Origin: Planctomycetota bacterium
Lineage (GTDB): Bacteria > Planctomycetota > Planctomycetia > Isosphaerales > Isosphaeraceae
Direction: 5' to 3'
DNA: 64,000 bases
NCBI GenBank assembly: GCA_028291545.1
Contig: JAQGHR010000057.1
Coordinates: forward strand, 102,313 to 166,312
Of this stretch, positions 11,649-20,000 are shown in pieces (position 1 is the first letter of the stretch; each line of letters begins with the position of its first letter). Position numbers and translations under genes: made by a program. The notes under the pieces are model-generated. The model was given only the letters and a program-made list of their open reading frames with translations. It was not told the DNA's origin and did not search any database.

Positions 11649-13082
11649 ATGTCTCATCATCCCCTTCGCCCCGAAGACGCCTTCCTCACCCGTCGCGAAC
11701 TCCTCCAGCGCGGAGGCATGGGCCTCGGCCTCGTGGGTCTGGCGGGCGTGATGGCCGGGGAGGGGATGCTCGCCTCCGAGGCCAGGGCCGACATCGACCT
11801 TCGGCCTCTCGCACCCAAGAGGCCTCACTTCGCCCCGAAAGCGCAGCGAGTGGTGCATCTCTTCATGAACGGGGGGCCGTCGCAGGTCGATACGTTCGAC
11901 CCGAAACCCCTCCTCGACAGGTACCACGGCAAGCCCCTGCCGAACCCGAATCTACGGACCGAGCGGAAGACCAGCGGGGCGCTTCGATCCCCGTTCAAGT
12001 TCGCGAAGTACGGGGAATGTGGCCTGGAGGTGAGCGAACTCTTCGCCGAGACGGCCAAGCACGCGGACGACCTCTGCGTGATCCGCTCCATGGTGGCGGA
12101 CGTGCCCAATCATGAACCTTCGCTGATGCTGATGAATTGCGGTGAATCCCGGCTGGCCCGGCCCAGCATGGGGTCGTGGGTCACCTATGGACTCGGGTCG
12201 GAGAACCAGAACCTGCCGGGCTTCCTCGCCATGTGTCCAGGTGGTTACCCGATCGTCTCCACGCAGAACTGGCGGTCGGCGTTCCTGCCGGGAGCCTACC
12301 AGGGAACGTACATCAATACGCAGCATAAAGACGTCCAGAAGCTGATCGAAAATATCAAGAACAACTCGGCAACACCCGAGCAGCAGCGTCGCCAGCTCGA
12401 CCTGGTCCGCCGGCTCAACGAGGCCCACCTGGAACCCCGGCAGGCGGACGCGCAGCTCGAAGCCCGGATCCAGTCGTTCGAGCTGGCCTACCGGATGCAA
12501 TCCGAAGCGGCCGAGGCCTTCGATCTCGCACTGGAGCCGAAAGCCACGCGCGAGATGTACGGCGATTCCACTCACGGCCGACAGCTCCTGCTCACCCGGC
12601 GCTTGCTGGAGCGGGGCGTCCGATTCATCCAGGTCTGGAGCGGCGACGGGCAGCCCTGGGACAATCACGACAACATCGAAGGGGCCCATCGCCACCAGGC
12701 CAAGGAATGGGATCGGCCGATCTCGGCGTTCCTCACCGACCTGAAACAGCGGGGCCTCTTCGACAGCACCCTCGTCATCTGGGGTGGCGAGTTCGGCCGC
12801 ACTCCGGTCGCCGAACTCCCTCAGCTTTCAGGCCGCGACCACAATCATTACGGGTTCACGATGTGGCTTGCCGGCGGCGGGGCCAAGGGCGGATACGTTC
12901 ACGGAAAGACCGATGAGGCGGGGTTCGCGGCGGTCGAAGACAAGGTCCACGTCCATGACCTCCATGCGACGATCCTCCACCTTCTCGGTTTCGACCACGA
13001 GAAGCTGACCTATCGATACGCAGGCCGAGATTTCCGGCTGACCGACGTGCATGGCAAGCTCGTCAGCAAGCTACTCGCTTGA
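11649..13082 (+). CDS. DUF1501 protein, Tat-exported
   Basis: The DUF1501 family is a sulfatase/alkaline-phosphatase-fold group common in planctomycetes. I start at MSHHPLRPEDAF (477 aa) instead of the track's 11583. This removes an overlap with the previous gene and puts the Tat signal TRRELLQRGGMGLGLVGLAG near the N-terminus. Family blocks are HLFMNGGPSQVDTFDPKP, GLGSENQNLPGF, WDNHDNI, VIWGGEFGRTP and GRDHNHYGF, with His/Asp residues in the places expected for metal ligands. It is the partner of the upstream DUF1549/DUF1553 gene and probably co-transcribed with it. The substrate is not known. Confidence 0.95.
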   Translation: MSHHPLRPEDAFLTRRELLQRGGMGLGLVGLAGVMAGEGMLASEARADIDLRPLAPKRPHFAPKAQRVVHLFMNGGPSQVDTFDPKPLLDRYHGKPLPNPNLRTERKTSGALRSPFKFAKYGECGLEVSELFAETAKHADDLCVIRSMVADVPNHEPSLMLMNCGESRLARPSMGSWVTYGLGSENQNLPGFLAMCPGGYPIVSTQNWRSAFLPGAYQGTYINTQHKDVQKLIENIKNNSATPEQQRRQLDLVRRLNEAHLEPRQADAQLEARIQSFELAYRMQSEAAEAFDLALEPKATREMYGDSTHGRQLLLTRRLLERGVRFIQVWSGDGQPWDNHDNIEGAHRHQAKEWDRPISAFLTDLKQRGLFDSTLVIWGGEFGRTPVAELPQLSGRDHNHYGFTMWLAGGGAKGGYVHGKTDEAGFAAVEDKVHVHDLHATILHLLGFDHEKLTYRYAGRDFRLTDVHGKLVSKLLA

Positions 13083-13090
13083 TCCGCCGA

Positions 13091-14008
13091 TCACGATTCG
13101 TCGACGGGCAGCGATCTGACCCGCGTGCGGCGGCCCCACCAGAATCGGAACGTGACGGCCCAGGATGCGCCGAGGTACCAGAGGGGATAAAGCGTCGACG
13201 CCAGGACCAACGCCCGGGTGAAGCCATCCGGCACGCGGTGCCCCGGCGAGCTGACGCCCGGCAATGACCAGAAGATCCAGGCCAGCAGCAGCGACCAGAA
13301 CGCGGCGCCGATGTTGCTGATCTTGTTGAGGAGACCCGGCCGCGAGGAGGGATACAGGTATCGGCTGGGCACGAAGGTCAGCGCGGAAAGCAGCAGGATG
13401 ATCCCGAGGGCCACGCTCCCGGGCAGGTCCAGCACGTACAGGTAGAACGCAACGATGTTCCAGAGCGACGGAAAGCCGAGGAAATAGCCGTCGTCGGTCT
13501 TGATCGACGTCTGGCAGAAGCCGTACGCACTGGCCAGCAACGGAACGATCAGCCAGACCTCCTGCCCGGGCGGCAGGATCTCGGCTCGCCAGATGAGCAT
13601 CAGCGGCAAGCAGGTGTATGTGAGCCAATCGACCAGGTCATCAAGCCTACGCCCATCAAAGCCGGGCAAGACTTCTTTGACTCGAATTCGGCGGGCGAGC
13701 GTCCCGTCGGTCGCGTCGATCAGGCAGGCGACGAGCATCAAGAGGAACGTGCCGCGAAATGCCGACGCATCGCCTCGGACGAGAAGGACGAGCATCCCGG
13801 CGGCGGCCACGGCGCCGAGTGCCGTGTAGAGATGGACACTCCAGGCGAGAGTGCGGACCAGGAGGCTCCGTCCCGTCCTGGGTGTGCGACGAGTGAGGGC
13901 GCGACTGCGGGCGCCGCGGATGACCCAGCGCGCCACGCGGTTGCGCGCGAGCTTGTCGCCCACGGATCGCCACCGGGTATTTCGGTCCCGCGCCCGATTC
14001 TCAACCAT
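13091..14008 (-). CDS. Phosphatidylcholine synthase-like CDP-alcohol phosphatidyltransferase
   Basis: The CDP-alcohol phosphotransferase signature reads DATDGTLAR, 12 residues, then GRRLDDLVD. The 12-residue spacer (general family: 8), preceded by VKEVLPGFDG, is the variant known for bacterial Pcs, which joins CDP-diacylglycerol with free choline to give phosphatidylcholine. About eight hydrophobic segments fit an integral membrane enzyme. I use MVENRARDRN at 14008 (305 aa). Its ATG overlaps the stop of the upstream permease by 8 bases (ATGGTTGA), implying translational coupling; the track start at 14098 adds an unlikely leader. An N-terminal basic extension of about 60 residues before the first helix is longer than in proteobacterial Pcs. 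The choline specificity is inferred from motif and context. Confidence 0.8.
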   Translation of the reverse strand: MVENRARDRNTRWRSVGDKLARNRVARWVIRGARSRALTRRTPRTGRSLLVRTLAWSVHLYTALGAVAAAGMLVLLVRGDASAFRGTFLLMLVACLIDATDGTLARRIRVKEVLPGFDGRRLDDLVDWLTYTCLPLMLIWRAEILPPGQEVWLIVPLLASAYGFCQTSIKTDDGYFLGFPSLWNIVAFYLYVLDLPGSVALGIILLLSALTFVPSRYLYPSSRPGLLNKISNIGAAFWSLLLAWIFWSLPGVSSPGHRVPDGFTRALVLASTLYPLWYLGASWAVTFRFWWGRRTRVRSLPVDES

Positions 14009-15527
14009 TGTCGCCCCTCCTCGCGGGGGTCGCCCCACCGGCGGCCACGCCTCGCCTGGCCGTATTATAATAAAGGCCGCCAACGGCAAGCAGGGCAATT
14101 GTTCCGAGCGGGGCGAGAAATCGCTGCGGGAACTCAGCGCCGTAGATCTCGGCTCGGGGCCACCCGGTATTGATCACGATCACGAATCCCCATACCACCG
14201 CCAGGACATTGACCGGCAGGCCGAATCGTCCCAGCGAGAACAGGCGTGTGCCGTCGGTATCGGTCGTGTCGGCCCCGGGCCAGCCCTTGAGTCGGTAGAC
14301 GAGCAGGGGAAAACTCACCAGCCAGTATGCCAGATTGATCCACACAACCGAAACCGAGCCGATCGCCTCAACGACGCGAGGATAGTTCAGATTGAGCAGC
14401 AGGACGGCTACGGCAAGGAAGCCCACGGCCACCGCCGGACCGATCGGAGTCCGCGAGGTCCGATCGACAGTCGCCAACGCCCTCGCGCCGGGCAAGAGTC
14501 CGTCGCGCGCCATCGCGAAGACCAATCGCACCGCGCCGGTCTGGACCGCCAGGGTGCAAGACCCGATGGCGATCGCGACGGACGCGAGCAGGATCGTGCC
14601 AATCGCCGGTCCGAGGGCCCTGGTCACGATCGAAGCCAGCCCGCCATCGGGCAGTCCGAGTGTCGGGTCGTTCGGATCGGGCGCGGCCATCATTCCCGAG
14701 AGGATCAGGAGTCCCCCCAGGATCGAGGCCGAGACGATCGCATGAAGGATCGCTCGCGGTGACTTCTTCCGTGGCGAGACGGTCTCTTCGGCAAGCGACC
14801 CGGCCGTCTCGAATCCATAGAGGACGTACGACGCGGTGAGCGCCGCGGCCAGAAATGCGCCGGGGCCAAGGACCTTGCCCGAGGGAGAGATCCCTCGACC
14901 GAAAACGACGCCTGGACCGTGACGGGCCTTCACGAACAGCAGCGCCACCAGAAGGACGGCCCCCAGGATCTCCGCGAGGACCCCGATATTATTGATTCTC
15001 GCCATCAGCGCAACGCCGCGAGCGTTCAGGATCGTCGTCAGCACGATCAGGCCGCTGCCGAGGATCACGGCGTTCTTGGCCGAATCCGCCGGATCGGCCG
15101 CACTCCCGATCAATTGAAACGCCGGGGAAATGATCGGCAAGACCGACTGGAGCGCCATGGCGACCGCCGCAAGGGCCGCGATCGATCCGGCGAGAGATAC
15201 CCATCCCGCCAGCCATCCCAACCAGCCGGAGCCTACCTGCTTGCCCCACTGATAGACGCTGCCGCACAGAGGGAAGTGCGCCGAGAGCTCGGCGAATCCG
15301 AGGGCCACGCAAATCTGCCCGAGCGCCACGACCGGCCAGGTCCAGAAAAAGCCGGGTCCGGCGGCCCGGTAGCCCATCGGGAACATCTGGAACAGGCCCG
15401 TCAGGATCGAAATGTAGGCAAATCCCGCCGCGAACGACGAGAACCCCCCGAGCGACCGGCCGAGGCTCTGCGCATACCCAAACCCGGCCAGGTCGGATTC
15501 GTCGTTCAGTTCGGGGGGGTTGGGCAC
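14001..15527 (-). CDS. APC-superfamily permease, candidate choline/ethanolamine or amino acid importer
   Basis: A 508-aa protein with about 12 hydrophobic segments starts at GTG. The N-terminal FGYAQSLGRSLGGFSSFAAG and the block AELSAHFPLCGSVYQWGKQV are typical of the amino acid/choline transporter branch of the APC superfamily (fungal GABA and choline permeases and bacterial relatives). A long motif near residue 225, YVLYGFETAGSLAEETVSPR, is the conserved helix-6/7 region. The stop overlaps the start of the Pcs-like gene, and the methyltransferase gene lies 118 bases upstream on the same strand, so one transcript is likely. Between a phospho-base methyltransferase and a Pcs enzyme, uptake of choline or ethanolamine is a reasonable guess, but a plain amino acid substrate is not excluded. 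Confidence 0.82.
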   Translation of the reverse strand: MPNPPELNDESDLAGFGYAQSLGRSLGGFSSFAAGFAYISILTGLFQMFPMGYRAAGPGFFWTWPVVALGQICVALGFAELSAHFPLCGSVYQWGKQVGSGWLGWLAGWVSLAGSIAALAAVAMALQSVLPIISPAFQLIGSAADPADSAKNAVILGSGLIVLTTILNARGVALMARINNIGVLAEILGAVLLVALLFVKARHGPGVVFGRGISPSGKVLGPGAFLAAALTASYVLYGFETAGSLAEETVSPRKKSPRAILHAIVSASILGGLLILSGMMAAPDPNDPTLGLPDGGLASIVTRALGPAIGTILLASVAIAIGSCTLAVQTGAVRLVFAMARDGLLPGARALATVDRTSRTPIGPAVAVGFLAVAVLLLNLNYPRVVEAIGSVSVVWINLAYWLVSFPLLVYRLKGWPGADTTDTDGTRLFSLGRFGLPVNVLAVVWGFVIVINTGWPRAEIYGAEFPQRFLAPLGTIALLAVGGLYYNTARRGVAAGGATPARRGDNG

Positions 15528-15645
15528 GAGTCGGGCGCCCGCAAAGGTCGGCGGTTGAATGAAGGACAGATCGCAAACGAAGGATGACCGACGACTACTC
15601 GGGGGAGAGGTCGCCGGTCATCGGTACTCGGCCTCTTCGACGGAA

Positions 15646-16446
15646 TCAGACTTTCTTCGTCGCCTTGTAGATGCCCCACTTCATGTCGTTGGCCTCGCAG
15701 AAGCGGACCTTCATGGCCCATCGATCGACGAGGTAGTTGAGGTCCGCCTCGGAGAACGAGCTGAGAAAGTCCTCGCGGTTGGCCGCGAGGTTCACCGGCT
15801 CATTCTTGAGGATCTCGGTGAACTTCGGCGTGGCATCCTCCGCGATCACGTCGGTGAACCCCGCCTCTTCCAGCAGCTTGCCGTAGGCGGCGGGCTCGAC
15901 GAGGTGATAGCCGGTGCTCTTCGCATACGCCTCGAATTCGGGCGTGCCGGGCTGCTGGCCACGCGCATAATCGGTGATGACGAGCTGTCCGCCATCGTTG
16001 AGAAGACTGTAGAGCTTGGCGAAGAGCCGCTTCTTGTCGTGGACGTGCATGAGGGCGTCGCGCGACCAGATGATATCGAACGGTTCGTCGAATTCCGTCT
16101 CCAGGACGTCGGCCAGAAGGAAGGTCACCTGGCCGGAGACTCCGGAATCGGCCGTGGCGTCGAGCGCCAGGTCGGTCATCTCGGGCGAGAGATCCACGCC
16201 TGTGACGATGGCGCCATATTCGCGAGCCAGGTGGAACGCCGCCCCGCCGATGCCCGAGCCGACATCCAGGACCTTGACGCCGGGCTGAAGCTTGTTGCCG
16301 AGGAGATTGCACAAATAGGTCGTCGTCGCGGGACCGCCCGTGCTGATGTAACCGGCGCCGAAAATCTTCTCATACCGGAGGATGCTCGCCCGAGAGTATT
16401 GGCCATTGTTGTCATATTTCGTGTCAGTGCGCCGCAACGTGGTCAT
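15646..16446 (-). CDS. Phosphoethanolamine N-methyltransferase-like SAM-dependent enzyme
   Basis: The 266-aa class I methyltransferase carries the lead-in of protozoan and nematode phosphoethanolamine methyltransferases (PMT): ILRYEKIFGAGYISTGG. It is followed by SAM motif I VLDVGSGIGGAAFHL, motif II VTGVDLS, then IIWSRDALMHV, VITDYARG and a C-terminal WGIYKATKK. In PMTs the Tyr of the YIST segment and the Asp/His of SRDALxH sit at the active site, and all are present. PMTs methylate phosphoethanolamine three times to phosphocholine. The first gene of a three-gene minus-strand run with the permease and Pcs, it has GAAGGG before its ATG. A sarcosine/dimethylglycine or other small-amine methyltransferase is the alternative. 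No signal peptide. Confidence 0.8.
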   Translation of the reverse strand: MTTLRRTDTKYDNNGQYSRASILRYEKIFGAGYISTGGPATTTYLCNLLGNKLQPGVKVLDVGSGIGGAAFHLAREYGAIVTGVDLSPEMTDLALDATADSGVSGQVTFLLADVLETEFDEPFDIIWSRDALMHVHDKKRLFAKLYSLLNDGGQLVITDYARGQQPGTPEFEAYAKSTGYHLVEPAAYGKLLEEAGFTDVIAEDATPKFTEILKNEPVNLAANREDFLSSFSEADLNYLVDRWAMKVRFCEANDMKWGIYKATKKV

Positions 16447-17052
16447 GTCGAGCCCTTCGGTGTGGTCGGGAAACGCGTGAAATGGTGTGGAAAAAATCGC
16501 GACGAGTCGACGGAGCGGAACGAAGCGAGGGCGAGGAATCGAGAGGAGATCGTCGCCGCCGTATTCGATTCGGCGGGCCGGTTCGGGCGGGGTGGGGCCG
16601 GCTCAGGGCGTCGTCATCGCTGATCTCATGCGACGGCATCGCCGAAGATTATCCCACAAACGCGGAGCCGATTCTAAACACATCGGACCGCGTAAGCCAA
16701 GCCCCTTGTCTCGAATGCGGAGCCGACACCCCGCGTAATTTGACGAGGTGGTCCAGATTTTTATTGAAGATCGCGGTCGGGCACACTATGCTGAAATCCG
16801 CTGAGAATCCTCGTGCTCGAGACAGTTCAGGCAAGGGATTGCGACCTCACGGGTTGAGGTAGGGGCGAATGGCGTCGCCCAGGGAACCCACCTTTCAACC
16901 CGAACTCGCCCCCCGCCTCCACTAGCTTCGATCCGAGATGTCCCCAGGCCGCGCGATGGATCGGTCCTCGACTCATCTCGGATGATGGGTCTCGTTGGAA
17001 CTGCTCCCGACCTCGCGCGGCACGGCACCCGAGCCCACAGGAGATGAGCCCG
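16447..17052. other. 606-base divergent intergenic region
   Basis: Holds the 5' regions of the minus-strand methyltransferase operon and of the plus-strand TPR gene. ORFs listed here (e.g. 16482-16862) have biased, Arg-rich translations with no conserved look and I do not call them. The only clear signal is the sigma70-like promoter at 16764-16792. Confidence 0.5.
16764..16792 (+). promoter_or_regulatory. Candidate sigma70-type promoter for the TPR gene
   Basis: TTGAAG, a 17-base spacer and TATGCT lie in an AT-richer patch of a GC-rich intergenic region, facing the TPR gene. The implied leader is about 255 bases. Judged by eye only. Confidence 0.4.
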
Positions 17053-20000
17053 ATGACCGTGCGCTGGAAACCTTTGATTGTCCTCTCCGGATTGTTCCTG
17101 ATCAGCGCCGTGATGGGCCTTCTCGCCATCACGTATGCGTGGCCGGGCCGCTCGGAGGACGTCCTGCCGCAGGCCCAGAAAGACGCCAAGGCGAAAAAGT
17201 ATGACAACGCCTTGATCCACTATCGCCGCGCCCTTCAACTCGATCAGAAGAACGTCTCGATCCATGAAGAGCTGGCCGAGATGATCGCCCGCTGGATGGT
17301 CGATGCGCCCAAGAAACGGGCGGAATTGCGGCCCATGCGGATCCGCGCCCTGACGGACGCCGCCAAGTACGGCAAGGGCCGGCCCGGTCCCAGGCGGCAA
17401 CTCCTGGCAGACGCACTGGCCCGCGATGATGCGAGCGACGCACTCGAATGGGCCAACGAGTTGATCTCCATCGAGCCCAAGGACCCGGCTGCGAACTACG
17501 TCAAGGCGCTCGAGAGCCTCGACCACCAGCCCCCCGACCTCGCCACCGCCAAGGCACATCTGGCGGTACTGACCGCGGCCGCGCCGACCGGTGTCCGCAC
17601 CCTCTGGGTCAGGGCCCGTCTGGCCCGAGAGACCGGGGACTCCGCCGCCCTGAGCGAGGTCTTCCAGATCGCCCGTACCACCTCGCCCGACGCGGCGCTC
17701 TCCGCGTCCGAGCGCCTGACCCGGCTCCGCCTCCACATGATGGAGATCGCTGGGGATGAAGATCCGAAGACGCTGGTCGCCCGGGTCTCGGCATTCGGCG
17801 AAGCGGCGCGGACCCTTGCGTCCGAACCCGAGCCGTCCTCGTCGCGCACCCGCCTCCTCGGTTCCACGGTGAAGGACGTTCAGAGGCACTTGAAGGGCCT
17901 CGCCGCCAGGACCCCCGCGTCCAAGAATGACCTCGCCAGTCTGGGTGATTCGCTGGAGACGGTCGCCGAGGCGATCTATACTCGCGCGATCGAGAACTCG
18001 GGCGCGTCCAACCTCAACGTCCATCTCGATTTCGCGGAACACCTCGTCTTCCGCGACCAGGCCGAGCGGGCGCTGACCGTGGCCTCGCGGGCCTTGAAGC
18101 TGCCGATCGCCAGCCTTCCGGCGTGGGAGATGGTCGCCGCGAGCCTGAGAGAGAGCGCGGTCAAGGCCGCCCTTTCCCGGACCGACGACCCCTCGCGATT
18201 CGAGAAGGCGGCGCCTTTTATCAAGGATCTCTCCGCCAGCGCGAACCCCCGGCTCGCCGGAATGGGCCATTTCTTCAAAGGCTTGATCGCGCTGGACAAG
18301 TCCGGCCTGACGAGCCCCGCCGCGCAAGATCCGGGCGACTCGAAGACGGTCACCATCGATCCGAAGGCCCGCGATGAGGCCGTCAGCGAGCTCAAGCTGG
18401 CGGCCGCGGCCTTACCCGACGCATCGACCGCGCAGGCGCTCTATGGCGTGACCATGATCCTCACCGGCGAACAGGGCATGGGCAGGCAATACCTCCAGCG
18501 TGCCTACCATCTCGGAGGGCAGGACCGCCTTGAGCCCCGATATCAGGTCTGGGCCGCCTGGTCGATGCTTCAGGCGGGCTATCCGGAAGACGCCGAACCG
18601 ATTATCGCGAAACTGCTCGCCGATGTCGCCCGAGGGGAATTGCCCGTGGAGCTGGGGCCGACGCTCCACCTTCTGAAAGGGGAGGCCCATCAGGCCCGGG
18701 GCACCCCCGAGCAACTTCGGCTCGCTCGCGTGGAATTCCAGAAGGGCGTACCCGACGGCCAGCCCATGCCCGCCAATCTGCAGCTTCGCCTCGCCCAGAT
18801 CGACCTTCAGCTCGGCGAGAGCCAGCAAGGCATGAGTCGTCTCGCGAAGCTGAAGGGCGACGCCAAGATCGGCCCGTCCGCCGAACGGTTGATCGTCCTG
18901 AGCCTCAAGGAGTCCGGCAAGCTCGCCGAGGCGACCAAGGCCCTTGCCAGTGCCAGGACACGCTACCCGGACAGCGACGAGTTGGCCGAACTGGATTCCG
19001 TCCTCCACGCGTCGGCCAACGACAATGCCGGCGCGGATCGCGTCCTGGCCGAGTATCTGGAGAAACATCCGGGACGCGTGGCCCTCTCCATGCTGCGGGC
19101 CAAGTTCCTGGCCACGACCCTGAAAAAACCGGCCGACGCCCGCGCCATTCTCGTCGGTCTCTCCAGGACCGCCGAGACGTCCGCTCCGCTCGCCGAACTC
19201 GCGATCCTGGACATCACCGGCCGTGATTTCGACGCGGCCGCGAAGACCATCGCCCAGATTCGTGCTCGCTGGAAGGAAGCGTCTACCGCCGATCTCCTGG
19301 ACGCCCAGCTTGCCCTGGCCAGGGAGAACCCGCGAGCCGCCGCGTCGCACCTCGAAGCGGCCCTCAAGAAAGATCCCAATAACAAGGTCGCCCAGTTGTG
19401 GAAGGCCATCCTGGACGAGCGTTCGGGAGGCCACGCCAAGGCTTCACAGGCCCTCGAATCAATCCTCAAGGACCAGCCGGTCAAGGAGATCGAGGACGGC
19501 CTCTCGTTGACGACGGCCGCCAAGTGGGCGCTGGCCGACATGGCCCTCCAGAACCAGGATCTCGAAACCGCCATCCGCAGGTTCGAATCGCTCCTCCAGG
19601 GCGGACAGTCCAAGGATCTGGACCGCTCCGTGAGGTGGAAGCTGGTCGCGGCTCGCGCGGGTCGTGGCGAGCTGGAACAAGCGAAAGCCGACGTCGCGGC
19701 GCTCCTCGCCTCGCCGACCACAACCCCCGACGAGCGCGTTCAAGCCGCGGACTTCTACCGCCGTCATGGCGATGACGCGTCCTGCATGGCACAGCTTGAC
19801 TCGGTCCTGAAGGCCGATCCATCTCACACCGGGGCGATCGCCTACAAGGCGCTCTCGCTCGCCTCGAAGGATCGGCCCGACGATGCGGTCAAGGTGCTCC
19901 GATCGGCGATCGCGGGCAAGAAGTCGCAGCCCTCGAACATTTACCTGATGCTTGCCGCAGCCGAGAACCTCCGACTGCCCAAGGAACAGGCCACGGCCCG

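Noticed and set aside
16786-18327. 513-aa minus-strand ORF
   Set aside because: Antisense to the TPR gene; rich in Arg/Gly with no motifs.
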